DNA of 36,818 nt from Microcoleus sp. CAWBG506 (lineage in GTDB: Bacteria > Cyanobacteriota > Cyanobacteriia > Cyanobacteriales > Microcoleaceae): positions 1 to 36,818 of the forward strand of contig JAHREW010000011.1 of the NCBI GenBank assembly GCA_020883125.1, in the 5' to 3' direction. Positions 18,017 through 26,833 of this stretch are shown here, in pieces. The translations under genes were made by a program, and so were the position numbers. Every line of letters begins with the position of its first letter. Within the stretch, counting starts at the first letter, position 1. The notes beneath the pieces are model-generated. The model saw nothing but the letters and a program-made list of their open reading frames with translations, was not told where the DNA came from and did no database searches.

Positions 18017-18612
18017 AAAGAATTGCCTTGTTTGGAACCAGCGCCGATCCACCTACTGCCGGACACAAAACTATCCTTAATTGGCTAGCTCAGCATTTTG
18101 ACTGGGTAGCAGTTTGGGCATCGGACAATCCTTTTAAATCTCACCAAACTTCTCTCGAACATCGATCGGCAATGCTGCTGTTAATGATTCAAGAAATTAA
18201 TTCGCCACAGCAAAATCTTTGTTTATATCCAGAACTGAGCAGTCCGAGGACGCTAGAAACAGTAGCACGGGCAAAATCCATGTGGGGAAATGCCGAGTTG
18301 ACCCTAGTAATAGGTTCAGATTTAGTGGAACAATTACCTCGCTGGTATCAAGTAGAAGATTTGTTAAAACAAGTGCAATTGCTAGTAGTCCCACGACCTA
18401 ATTATCCACCACAAGAGTTAGATTTGTGGCAGTTGAGACGAAGGGGTGCGGATGTGGCGATCGCCTGTTTGAATGCTCCCGATGTTTCTTCAACATCCTA
18501 TCGGGAAACAGGAGACACCGAAGCCCTGACTCCGACCATCGAAGATTACATTAATAGGGAGAATTTATACGCATGGCACGAGGCACAAAAAAGAGCGAAG
18601 GTTGCTCATTAG
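18013..18612 (+). CDS. nadD: Nicotinate-nucleotide adenylyltransferase
   Basis: This enzyme adenylates nicotinate mononucleotide to deamido-NAD, using ATP. The 199-residue protein has the nucleotidyltransferase start RIALFGTSADPPTAGHKTIL, where the TAGH corresponds to the (H/T)xGH signature. It also has the second signature SSTSYRETG (ISSTxxR type) near residue 160 and LVIGSDLVEQLPRW in the middle. Translation is evidently coupled to pncB through the ATGA overlap. Its last 40 bp overlap the start of the Nudix gene, pointing to a tightly packed three-gene NAD operon. Confidence 0.93.
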   Translation: MKRIALFGTSADPPTAGHKTILNWLAQHFDWVAVWASDNPFKSHQTSLEHRSAMLLLMIQEINSPQQNLCLYPELSSPRTLETVARAKSMWGNAELTLVIGSDLVEQLPRWYQVEDLLKQVQLLVVPRPNYPPQELDLWQLRRRGADVAIACLNAPDVSSTSYRETGDTEALTPTIEDYINRENLYAWHEAQKRAKVAH

Positions 18613-19322
18613 CTGACTTTAAAGTCGGAGTAGATAATGTGATTTTCTCCGTCGATACTGTGCAGAATCGCTTATTGGTGCTGTTAGTAATGCGCCATGA
18701 CGAACCGTTTATCGACTTTTGGAGTCTTCCGGGTACTTTGGTGCGCCACGGGGAATCTCTGGAGAATGCAGCTTATCGGATTTTGTCGGAAAAAATTCGG
18801 GTGAAAAACTTGTATTTGGAGCAATTGTATACTTTTGGAGAACCGGGGCGCGATCCGAGGGAATTTACCAGAGGCGATCGTTATCTTTCTGTGAGTTACT
18901 TTGCTTTAGTTCGCTTTGAAGAAGCTGAGTTAATTGCTGGGAGTGTCGTTGCGGGTGCCGGCCACCGTGTCAGCGGGATTGCTTGGTATCCTGTGGAACA
19001 AGTTCCTAAGTTGGCCTTCGATCACAATCAAGTTCTCGAATACGGATATCAGCGCTTGCGGAATAAACTGGAATATAGTCCCGTGGCTTTTGAAGTCTTG
19101 CCCGAACTTTTCACTTTAAGCGATTTGTATCAACTTTACACTACTATTTTGGGGGACAGTTTTTCAGATTATTCTAATTTTCGGGCCCGATTATTGAAAC
19201 TGGGTTTTCTCTGCGATACCGGTGTAAAAGTTTCGCGGGGTGCCGGTCGTCCTGCGAGTTTGTATCGCTTCGATCCGGCAGCTTTTGCCCCTTTAAAGGA
19301 TAAACCTCTGGTGTTTATTTAA
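18573..19322 (+). CDS. NrtR-like Nudix-domain transcriptional regulator
   Basis: The 249-residue protein has an N-terminal Nudix fold (about 15-145) and a C-terminal winged-helix region (about 165-240: FTLSDLYQLYTTILGDSFSD, NFRARLLKLGFL, SRGAGRPASLYRF). That is the architecture of NrtR, a repressor of NAD genes that senses ADP-ribose-type ligands. The Nudix box (PGTLVRHGESLENAAYRILS, then EKIRV) is degenerate: the leading Gly of the GX5EX7REUXEEXGU box is Thr, and the REUXEE stretch reads RILSEK. Catalysis is therefore probably lost, as in regulatory members. It sits directly behind pncB and nadD, which fits regulation of its own operon. Active ADP-ribose hydrolysis is the alternative. The ATG lies inside nadD. 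Confidence 0.85.
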   Translation: MARGTKKSEGCSLADFKVGVDNVIFSVDTVQNRLLVLLVMRHDEPFIDFWSLPGTLVRHGESLENAAYRILSEKIRVKNLYLEQLYTFGEPGRDPREFTRGDRYLSVSYFALVRFEEAELIAGSVVAGAGHRVSGIAWYPVEQVPKLAFDHNQVLEYGYQRLRNKLEYSPVAFEVLPELFTLSDLYQLYTTILGDSFSDYSNFRARLLKLGFLCDTGVKVSRGAGRPASLYRFDPAAFAPLKDKPLVFI

Positions 19323-19392
19323 TTGTTTACAGGATGACATTAGATGATAAATTTAGTAAGATGACAGTATAAAAAATTCAGGATTACAGGCG

Positions 19393-19680
19393 ATGAAAGC
19401 CCCAGATGAGTGCGTGAATATTCTGGAAGTTCGTGAAGAAATCGATCTAATCGATCGGGAAGTCATCGATGCTTTGAGCAAGAGATTTGAATACGTTATT
19501 GCGGCGGCTAGGTTCAAAACCAGTGAAGCTAGTGTGAAAGCGCCCGATCGCTTTTATGCTATGTTGCAGCAGCGGCGTGAGTGGGCTCAGGAAGCAGGTT
19601 TGAATGCTGATGTGGTGGAAAAGCTCTACCGGGATTTGGTCAATCATTTCATTGAAGAAGAGATGAAACTGTTGAAATAG
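19393..19680 (+). CDS. Small AroQ-type chorismate mutase / PchB-like protein
   Basis: The 95-residue all-helical protein fits the stand-alone AroQ fold: N-terminal VREEIDLIDREVIDALSKRF, then FEYVIAAARFK with the catalytic-type Lys, and a helix ending LYRDLVNHFIEEEM. Chorismate mutases make prephenate for Phe and Tyr. The close relative PchB acts as isochorismate-pyruvate lyase, and the APDRFYAMLQQRREWAQEAG helix resembles PchB more. The substrate is therefore open. It stands 70 bp after the NrtR-like gene and 257 bp before the defence-like cassette, so it may be on its own transcript. Confidence 0.82.
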   Translation: MKAPDECVNILEVREEIDLIDREVIDALSKRFEYVIAAARFKTSEASVKAPDRFYAMLQQRREWAQEAGLNADVVEKLYRDLVNHFIEEEMKLLK

Positions 19681-19744
19681 TTAGGTTTCTTGGTCTCAAA
19701 TAAATATGGTGCGATCGGCAGAAACCCGCTTTTTTTACAGAAAC

Positions 19745-19829
19745 GACTTACGCATTATGCCCATATCTGGGGGCCACCACGGGGGGTTTGCCCCTAAAAA
19801 ACGCTATAGGTAGATCCTGTGCGTAAGTC
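19745..19829. repeat. 85-bp palindromic element with 10-bp terminal inverted repeats
   Basis: GACTTACGCA (19745-19754) and TGCGTAAGTC (19820-19829) are perfect inverted ends around a GC-rich core (GGGGGCCACCACGGGGGGTT). This looks like a small non-autonomous MITE-like repeat. It sits about 110 bp before the start of the helicase gene, together with AAACCCGGTTTCT-type repeat pieces at 19720-19890. Confidence 0.7.
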
Positions 19830-19937
19830 CTGACAGAAATACTGCTTCCAGGCCTTTAACACTGGTAAAAAACCCGGTTTCTCTGGTATTTATGCCTAAT
19901 TCCTCTAAAAAAATCCTGTTTTGGGAATAGAAAGCTG

Positions 19938-22900
19938 ATGCAAGTAGAGCAAATGAAGTCCAATGTAATTCTGCGAGGCTCCCTCTTCCCAGAACCGGTA
20001 AAAGTAATTATGGTAGTGCCGATGGGAGATGCCATTAAACTCATCGGCAAAGGAATCAATACCAACCAAGTCTACGAACCCATTCTGTCCAAAGAACAGT
20101 TGGTGCAACTAGAAGCTACCCCAGAACAAGAACCCTTTGACGGCAGGGCCCTGCATTTTCGCCTCGGCGTGGAAGCCCTACGCTTGGGTTTAGCCTACGA
20201 ATATGACCCTTATTTTGCCCTGGCGATCGCCCATGTAGACCCCCTGCCCCACCAACTAGAAGCCGTCTACGAATACTTTCTCAAACAACCCCGCATCCGC
20301 TTCCTGCTAGCCGATGACCCCGGTGCTGGTAAAACCATCATGGCAGGACTGCTACTCAAAGAACTCAAAGTCCGAGGCTTAGTCAGACGTACCTTAATTA
20401 TCACCCCAGCCAACCTCACCTTTCAATGGCAGCGAGAACTCAAAGACAAATTCCGCGAAGATTTTGAGGTGATTCGGGGCGATGTCCTCCGGGCAAATTA
20501 CGGCTCTAACCCTTGGAAAGAAAAGAAACAAGTCATCACCTCAATATCCTGGGTTTCGCGCATTGAAGATGCCAAAAATAGTCTCCTGCGGAGTCATTGG
20601 GACTTAATTATTGTGGATGAAGCCCACAAAATGAGCGCCTATAGTTCCGATGATAAAACCTTGGCTTACAAACTCGGTGAAGAACTTTCCAAACTCACAG
20701 ACCACTATTTATTAATGACTGCAACTCCTCATAAAGGAGACCCCAAAAACTTTTGTTTATTCCTAGAACTTCTAGACCGCGATGTTTATGGCGATGTTAC
20801 TAGCCTAGAAGAGGCAATGCGTCGGAACAATGCTCCGTTTTATTTGCGCCGTACTAAAGAAGCCCTGGTTACTTTCCCCGATGCAGAGACAGGTCAAGCC
20901 AAAAAGCTATTTACTAATCGCAAAGTTGAAACCATCGACTTTCAAATAGATGACGAAGAATTGGATTTCTACGACGACTTGACTAAGTATGTAGAAGACC
21001 AGTCAATCAAAGCATCGGCCGATGATTCCGCCCGCGGTCGGGCCTTGGGTTTTACGATGGCGATGTTGCAACGTCGTTTCGCATCTAGTGTCTATGCAGT
21101 GCGACGCAGTTTAGAACGAATGCGTGATAAGCGCCAACGGATGTTGGAAGACCCAGAGGCTTATCGGAACGAACAGATTGCGAAGAAAGTTCCAGAGGAT
21201 TTTGATGAACTGACTGAAGCAGAACAGGAAAAAATTATGGGAGATTTGGAAGGAGTTGTTGCTTCCATTGACCCCGTAGCATTGCAACAAGAAATCTATC
21301 AGTTGAACAAGCTGATCGACCAAGCGCGGACTTTGGAAAAACGAGAAGTTGAATCGAAACTGGTCAAGCTGAAAGAAGCTATTACCCAGAAAGGTATTTT
21401 CCAAGACCCGCTGATGAAATTGTTGCTTTTCACCGAGCACAAAGACACTTTGGATTATTTGGTGGGTAAGCTGCGGGAGTGGGGACTATCGGTGACTCAG
21501 ATTCACGGAGGGATGAAAATTGGAGACAGGGATACGCCCAATACGCGAATTTATTCTGAACGGGAGTTTCGGGAAGATTGTCAGGTATTGGTGGCGACGG
21601 AAGCGGCGGGGGAAGGTATTAATTTGCAATTCTGCTGGTTTCTGATTAATTATGATATTCCCTGGAATCCGGTGCGGTTGGAACAGCGGATGGGTCGGAT
21701 TCACCGTTATGGTCAGGATAAGGATTGTCTGATTTTTAATTTTGTTTCGACGAATACTCGCGAAGGACGGGTGTTGTGGAAGTTGTTTGAACGCATTCGG
21801 GCGATCGAGATTGACATCGATCCAGAACGCACTGGCAAAGTGTTTAATGTTTTGGGCGATATTTTTCCGGCCAATCAGCTAGAAAGGATGATTCGGGAGA
21901 TGTACGCTCACAATTTGACGGAAGATGGGATTAAGAGCCGCATTGTCGAACAAGTGGACACCGATCGCTTCCGCCGCCTCACCAATTCCGCTTTAGAAGG
22001 ATTAGCCAAGCGAGAACTGAACTTAAGTGCGATTATTGGTAAATCAGCAGAAGCAAAAGAGCGACGTTTAGTGCCAGAAGTGATTGATGACTTTTTTGTG
22101 CAAGCGGCCCCGATTTCGGGGATTCACCCCAAGGAAACGCGCCAGCATCAGAAGGTGTACCGCATTGGGCGAGTGCCGCGTACTCTGTGGCCGATCGGGG
22201 AACGTTTGGAAACCCGCTTTGGCAAATTGGGTCATGAATACAAAAAGATTACGTTTGATAAACATAAGTTGACAGATGACCCAACGCTGGAATGGGTGAC
22301 ACCGGGACATCCGCTGTTTGAGTGCGTGCGGGAAGATGTGCTAACGCGGGTACAGGATGATTTGCGCTACGGGGCACTATTTTTCGATTTGCATCGCCAC
22401 GATCCTGCGAGATTGGATGTGTTTTCGGCTGCGATCGCCGATGGACGCGGTAACAAGCTGCACGAACGTGTCTATGTGGTGCAGACGGAAATCGACGGGA
22501 CGATGACCGTGCGACAGCCGACTTTATTTTTAGATTTGGTGCCAGTAACTGATAGTACCAATTTGGTTGATGGTTTGCCAAACGATGCAGATTTACCCAG
22601 CCGCGACCAGACAGAACAAGCTTTGATAGAACAAGAATTGAATCGTTTTTTGACAGAAATCAGGACTCAACGACAGCAGGAAGTTAAGACTATTTCTGAC
22701 CACATGGAAATTAGTTTTAGTACAATTATTGATAAAGTGCAGTGTCAGTTTGCCGAGTTAATTTCGCGACAAGAATCTGGTGCCAAGGAATCTGGACTAG
22801 ACGGCCGCATCAAGCAAATGGAAGACCGATTGTTTGAGTTAAACGGGCGACTGGAAACGCGGCGGGAGGAACTGGAAAAAGAGCGCAGTTGCACGATCGC

Positions 22901-23366
22901 GGATATTCAACATCACGGACGGGCTTGGGTACTTCCCCATCCAGAACGCACATCCCCTCAGATGGCTGCGATGGTGGGCGATCGCGAAATTGAACGCATT
23001 GCAGTCGAGGCCGTTATTGCCTATGAAAATGCCAGGGGCTGGCAGGTGGTGAGTGTAGAAAAAGATAATCGCGGCTTTGATTTAATCTCCCGCAAACCCC
23101 ATCCAGAAGATCCAAATACGGCAATTTCCGTGAGGTTTATTGAGGTTAAAGGGCGATCGCGGGTGGGTGAAGTAGCCCTCACCAGCAACGAATACAAAAC
23201 AGCAGAACGCTTAAAAAAAGACTACTGGCTGTATGTAGTCTTTAACTGCGCTTCTACTCCAGAAGTGCATCCAATACAAGACCCCGTGCAGTTGGGCTGG
23301 GAACCCTTAGTGAAGATTGAACATTATCACGTTGATGCAGAGAAAATTTTGGAGGCCAGCAAGTGA
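19938..23366 (+). CDS. SNF2-type helicase with C-terminal DUF3883 nuclease-like domain
   Basis: This 1142-residue protein is a superfamily-2 SNF2-like ATPase. Walker A is at about 126-133 (DDPGAGKT), the DEAH box at 227-230 (IIVDEAH), motif III at 261-264 (TATPHKGD), and the C-terminal helicase lobe has VTQIHGGM, ATEAAGEGINLQFC and QRMGRIHRYGQ. A coiled-coil region precedes the last ~130 residues, which look like DUF3883 (Mrr-type): IERIAVEAVIAYENARGWQV, then GFDLIS and FIEVKGRSRVGE, a D...ExK arrangement like PD-(D/E)XK nucleases. It resembles BrxHII of type-3 BREX and DrmD of DISARM. It heads the cassette and overlaps the methyltransferase start by 4 bp. The likely job is ATP-driven DNA translocation with possible cleavage. 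The nuclease role is inferred. Confidence 0.9.
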   Translation: MQVEQMKSNVILRGSLFPEPVKVIMVVPMGDAIKLIGKGINTNQVYEPILSKEQLVQLEATPEQEPFDGRALHFRLGVEALRLGLAYEYDPYFALAIAHVDPLPHQLEAVYEYFLKQPRIRFLLADDPGAGKTIMAGLLLKELKVRGLVRRTLIITPANLTFQWQRELKDKFREDFEVIRGDVLRANYGSNPWKEKKQVITSISWVSRIEDAKNSLLRSHWDLIIVDEAHKMSAYSSDDKTLAYKLGEELSKLTDHYLLMTATPHKGDPKNFCLFLELLDRDVYGDVTSLEEAMRRNNAPFYLRRTKEALVTFPDAETGQAKKLFTNRKVETIDFQIDDEELDFYDDLTKYVEDQSIKASADDSARGRALGFTMAMLQRRFASSVYAVRRSLERMRDKRQRMLEDPEAYRNEQIAKKVPEDFDELTEAEQEKIMGDLEGVVASIDPVALQQEIYQLNKLIDQARTLEKREVESKLVKLKEAITQKGIFQDPLMKLLLFTEHKDTLDYLVGKLREWGLSVTQIHGGMKIGDRDTPNTRIYSEREFREDCQVLVATEAAGEGINLQFCWFLINYDIPWNPVRLEQRMGRIHRYGQDKDCLIFNFVSTNTREGRVLWKLFERIRAIEIDIDPERTGKVFNVLGDIFPANQLERMIREMYAHNLTEDGIKSRIVEQVDTDRFRRLTNSALEGLAKRELNLSAIIGKSAEAKERRLVPEVIDDFFVQAAPISGIHPKETRQHQKVYRIGRVPRTLWPIGERLETRFGKLGHEYKKITFDKHKLTDDPTLEWVTPGHPLFECVREDVLTRVQDDLRYGALFFDLHRHDPARLDVFSAAIADGRGNKLHERVYVVQTEIDGTMTVRQPTLFLDLVPVTDSTNLVDGLPNDADLPSRDQTEQALIEQELNRFLTEIRTQRQQEVKTISDHMEISFSTIIDKVQCQFAELISRQESGAKESGLDGRIKQMEDRLFELNGRLETRREELEKERSCTIADIQHHGRAWVLPHPERTSPQMAAMVGDREIERIAVEAVIAYENARGWQVVSVEKDNRGFDLISRKPHPEDPNTAISVRFIEVKGRSRVGEVALTSNEYKTAERLKKDYWLYVVFNCASTPEVHPIQDPVQLGWEPLVKIEHYHVDAEKILEASK

Positions 23367-26300
23367 GTAACCAAACTAATTATCCCAAACGCCTCATCGA
23401 AGTTGACCTCCCCATCAAGCGCATTTCTGCCCACGCCAGACGGGAAAAATCTATCCGTCACGGGCATATTTCCACGCTGCATATTTGGTGGGCGAGGCGA
23501 CCTTTGGCTGCGTGTCGGGCAGTGATTTGTGCTTCGTTGTGGATCGATCCTGTTGATGAACTCTGCCCTCAAGAATTTCGGGATAAAGCAGCTAGCATTA
23601 TTAATGATTTTGCTAAAAAAGTGGCGACGGATAAGGATTTAGCTAATCATTGTTCTCCTGAAAATTGGAGTAAGTGGAAGGTTTTAGCTAAGCCAGAAAA
23701 CCACATCGACTCGAACAATCAAAATCATCTAAATATTCTCCGCTATCGGTTATTGGATTTTATTGCGGATTTTGCTAATTGGGATAATTCCACACAGTCA
23801 GACTATTTAGAAACCAGTCGCGCTTTAACTCAAGCAGCCCATGAAGCTTTAGGCGGCGTTCCCGGAACTCGTCCCCTAGTTGTTGACCCCTTTGCTGGGG
23901 GTGGTTCGATTCCTTTGGAAGCGCTGCGAGTAGGTGCGGATGCTTTTGCTTCTGACTTGAATCCGGTGGCGGTTTTGTTGAATAAAGTGGTGTTGGAATA
24001 TATTCCTAAATATGGGCAAAAGTTAGCGGATGAGGTGCGGAAATGGGGACAATGGGTTAAGGAAGAAGCAGAGAAGGAATTAGCGGAATTTTATCCGAAA
24101 GATGCTGATGGAAGTACGCCCATTGCTTATCTTTGGGCTAGGACAATTATTTCTGAGGCTCCTGATGATGGGACGGGGATTCCTGTAGAAGTGCCATTAA
24201 TGCGTAGTCTTTGGTTGGCAAAGAAAGCTGGGAGATATAGGGCTTTGCGCTGGGTACGGGATACTTCGGGTATTGTGCAAACTGAGACGATAGAAGTGAC
24301 TTATGCCGATCGGGTAACGCGCAAGGTGCGCCGTCCTTTGTTGGAGATTTTTGAGCCGAAGAATGAGAAGGAAGTTGATAAGGGAACGTCTAAAGGTGGG
24401 GTGGCTACCTGTCCAGTTACAGGATTCTCAAATTCGGTTGAGAGCATAAGAATTCAACAGATTAAGAGAATTGGAGGGACAAGCGACTCAAGGTTGATAT
24501 GTATTGTTTTTCCAAAAGCATCAGGACGTTCTTATCAATATCCATCAGAAATGGATTTATTATCATTTGTCAAAGCAAAGGAAAAAATAGAAAACCTTCA
24601 AAAAAACACAACAAGTTTATTGTGTTTGGTTCCAGAAGGTAAACTCAATCATTTAAGAGGCTTTTTTAATGTTGTTCTGTATGGAATGACAGAGTGGGTA
24701 CATCTATTTTCTCCTCGACAAATCTTGATGTTGACAACATTTGCTAGACTAATTCGAGAAGTAGGAATAGTAATTAACAAAGAGGAAGGAGAAGATATAG
24801 CTAAAGCAATTCAAACAATACTAACGATGGTATTTGGACGACAAATAGACTACAGTTCTAGTCTTTGTATGTGGGCATCATCTGGAGAATTTATTGCTCA
24901 TACATTTGGGCGGCAGGCATTACCAATGGTTTGGGACTATGCTGAAGTTAATCCTTTATCTGATCTTGGCTGGACTGGTGCAAGTGAGTGGGTATGTAAA
25001 GTTGTTGAAGAAATTGCAGCAGCTAAGTTAGTTACTGGTTCTGCTTCTATCACATCGGCTACCCGTCAACTTTTACCCGACGATTCTGTAGATGCAACTA
25101 TAACTGACCCACCATACTATGCTGCTATACCTTATGCCGACTTGTCAGATTTTTTTTACTCATGGCATAAGAGAGTTCTTGCTGAGATTCATACAGACCT
25201 TTTCAAGACGGATCTAGCACCAAAAGAAGATGAATGCGTTTCTTTATCACATCGAGCTGCCATGTATAGGCATAAAGATGCTCAATGGTTTGAAGAAATG
25301 ATGAGTAAAGCTTGTGGTGAAAGTCGGAGGGTGACAAGTCCAAGAGGGATTAGTCTTTTTGTCTTTGCCAACAAAGAGACTTCTGGTTGGGAAGCAATGT
25401 TAGCTGCATTAATTAATTCTGGATGGATTGTAACTGCTTCTTGGTCTATAGATACAGAGAGATCGGGACGCTTGAGATCAAATAACTCTGCCGCCCTTGC
25501 CTCATCAGTTCACCTTGTCTGTCGCCCCAGAGAAAACCCCGATGGCACATTACGCGAAGAAATAGGTGATTGGCGCGATGTATTACAAGAACTACCGCAA
25601 CGGATTAAAGAATGGATGCCACGCCTCACGGATCAAGGCGTAGTCGGTGCCGATGCCATCTTTGCTTGTTTGGGGCCCGCCCTCGAAATCTTCTCCCGCT
25701 ATTCCAGCGTTGAAAAAGCCAGCGGCGAGGTCGTCACCCTGCGCGAATATCTCGAATATGTCTGGGCTGCGATTTCCAAAGAAGCACTCAGCACCATTTT
25801 CAAAGATGCAGATACTTCCAGCTTTGAAGAAGATGCTCGATTAACTGCTATGTGGTTGTGGACACTTTCATCAGGTGATGGAGAAACAGGCAAGATGCCT
25901 GTTCCACAAGGTGATAGAAAAACAGGCAAGATGCCTGTTCCACAAGAGGAGGAAGATATTAGTGATGATGAGGAGGAAAGCACGGGCAAAAAAGCAAAAA
26001 TCACAGGCTTTAGCCTGGAATATGATGCCGCCCGCAAGATTGCTCAGGGACTCGGCGCTAACTTAGAAAACCTCACCAGTCTCATACAAGTAAAGGGGGA
26101 TAAAGCCCGACTGCTACCAGTATCAGAGCGATCCTCATATCTATTCGGCAAAGACGCGGGCCAAGCCCCAGTCAAGCGCCCGAAAAAAGACCACAAGCAA
26201 TTGAGTCTCTTTGATACTTCAGAGAGCACAGCCGATGAAGTGTCAGAAGATTGGGGCGATACCAATATTGAGAATCCAGGTAAAACTGTACTCGATCGCA

Positions 26301-26494
26301 TCCACCAAACCATGATTCTATTTGCGGCTGGACGCAGCGAAGCCCTCAAACGTTTCTTAGTCGATGACGGCGTGGGAAGTGACAAGCGCTTCTGGACATT
26401 AGCCCAGTCCCTCTCAGCCCTGTATCCCACGGGCACTGATGAAAAGCGCTGGGTGGATGGAGTTTTAGCAAGAAAGAAAGGGTTGGGATTTTAA
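23363..26494 (+). CDS. DUF1156 adenine-specific DNA methyltransferase (PglXI-like)
   Basis: The 1043-residue protein begins with a DUF1156 domain (about 8-60: RLIEVDLPIKRISAHARREK, then HISTLHIWWARRPLAACRA). The SAM-binding motif DPFAGGGS is at 175-182 and the catalytic motif DPPYY at 582-586, a D/N-PP-Y/F form typical of N6-adenine or N4-cytosine methylases. About 400 residues separate the two motifs, and much of that stretch (from about 24.4 kb) is far AT-richer than both ends, hinting at an exchanged recognition segment. Near residue 840, two GD(G/R)xTGKMPVPQ dodecapeptides come from palindromic DNA repeats. Translation starts with GTG coupled to the helicase stop (GTGA). It probably marks host DNA so that the helicase/ATPase partners spare it. 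Confidence 0.92.
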   Translation: MSNQTNYPKRLIEVDLPIKRISAHARREKSIRHGHISTLHIWWARRPLAACRAVICASLWIDPVDELCPQEFRDKAASIINDFAKKVATDKDLANHCSPENWSKWKVLAKPENHIDSNNQNHLNILRYRLLDFIADFANWDNSTQSDYLETSRALTQAAHEALGGVPGTRPLVVDPFAGGGSIPLEALRVGADAFASDLNPVAVLLNKVVLEYIPKYGQKLADEVRKWGQWVKEEAEKELAEFYPKDADGSTPIAYLWARTIISEAPDDGTGIPVEVPLMRSLWLAKKAGRYRALRWVRDTSGIVQTETIEVTYADRVTRKVRRPLLEIFEPKNEKEVDKGTSKGGVATCPVTGFSNSVESIRIQQIKRIGGTSDSRLICIVFPKASGRSYQYPSEMDLLSFVKAKEKIENLQKNTTSLLCLVPEGKLNHLRGFFNVVLYGMTEWVHLFSPRQILMLTTFARLIREVGIVINKEEGEDIAKAIQTILTMVFGRQIDYSSSLCMWASSGEFIAHTFGRQALPMVWDYAEVNPLSDLGWTGASEWVCKVVEEIAAAKLVTGSASITSATRQLLPDDSVDATITDPPYYAAIPYADLSDFFYSWHKRVLAEIHTDLFKTDLAPKEDECVSLSHRAAMYRHKDAQWFEEMMSKACGESRRVTSPRGISLFVFANKETSGWEAMLAALINSGWIVTASWSIDTERSGRLRSNNSAALASSVHLVCRPRENPDGTLREEIGDWRDVLQELPQRIKEWMPRLTDQGVVGADAIFACLGPALEIFSRYSSVEKASGEVVTLREYLEYVWAAISKEALSTIFKDADTSSFEEDARLTAMWLWTLSSGDGETGKMPVPQGDRKTGKMPVPQEEEDISDDEEESTGKKAKITGFSLEYDAARKIAQGLGANLENLTSLIQVKGDKARLLPVSERSSYLFGKDAGQAPVKRPKKDHKQLSLFDTSESTADEVSEDWGDTNIENPGKTVLDRIHQTMILFAAGRSEALKRFLVDDGVGSDKRFWTLAQSLSALYPTGTDEKRWVDGVLARKKGLGF
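24410..25480. other. AT-rich central segment of the methyltransferase gene
   Basis: The base composition changes within the gene. Two counted lines (24481-24600) have 35% and 28% G+C, while two lines after the segment (25561-25680) have 43% and 62%. The segment encodes residues of about 350-705, including the region just before and around DPPYY. No GCGATCGC octamer is seen in it. Its edges are approximate. Confidence 0.55.
25874..25945. repeat. Two 36-bp in-frame repeats in the methyltransferase gene
   Basis: Copies at 25874-25909 and 25910-25945 differ at only three bases. Each holds the palindromic core ACAGGCAAGATGCCTGT and encodes twelve residues (GDGETGKMPVPQ / GDRKTGKMPVPQ). A close relative of the core lies at 152-172 between genes. 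An acidic linker (EEEDISDDEEES) follows, so the insert sits in a probably disordered loop. Confidence 0.9.
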
Positions 26495-26833
26495 ATATAG
26501 CAGATTCCACTTGTAGGGGTAGTGCCCCCGTGCCTACCCTCCGCGTCTACAATTTTGTAGGTGTTTCAGAGATTGGGGCGGGCACGGGGGCACCGCCCCT
26601 ACAGAGAATGAAACAGCCCTGCCCTAGCCCCCCTTAAGAAGGGGGGGACAGGAGTCCGGTCAAAGTCCCCCTTCTTAAGGGGGATTTAGGGGGATCTAGA
26701 CTCAGCTAAAAGCGAGATTTATCAACGGTTTCAGGCGATTGTTGACACGAAGAAGGGCTAAAGGAAGTGTCCCTACTGCACTCCATAAACCTGGGATACG
26801 GTGTAAATTAACCAATAAATAGGGAGTAATATT
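26495..26833. repeat. Repeat-filled gap between the methyltransferase and DUF499 genes
   Basis: Two elements fill this gap. Element A (about 26512-26602) has long imperfect inverted ends: TGTAGGGGTAGTGCCCCCGT on the left and ACGGGGGCACCGCCCCTACA on the right. Element B (about 26618-26700) contains the palindromes CCCCCCTTAAGAAGGGGGGG and CCCCCTTCTTAAGGGGGA. The last ~130 bp hold no hairpin of note and end with an AGGGAGTAAT ribosome-binding site before the GTG start. No gene is present. The elements can fold strongly in RNA and may attenuate read-through. Confidence 0.8.

Noticed and set aside
18573..19322. Ordinary Nudix hydrolase annotation
   Set aside because: The degenerate Nudix box, the C-terminal winged helix and the position behind pncB-nadD fit an NrtR-type regulator better, though activity cannot be excluded.
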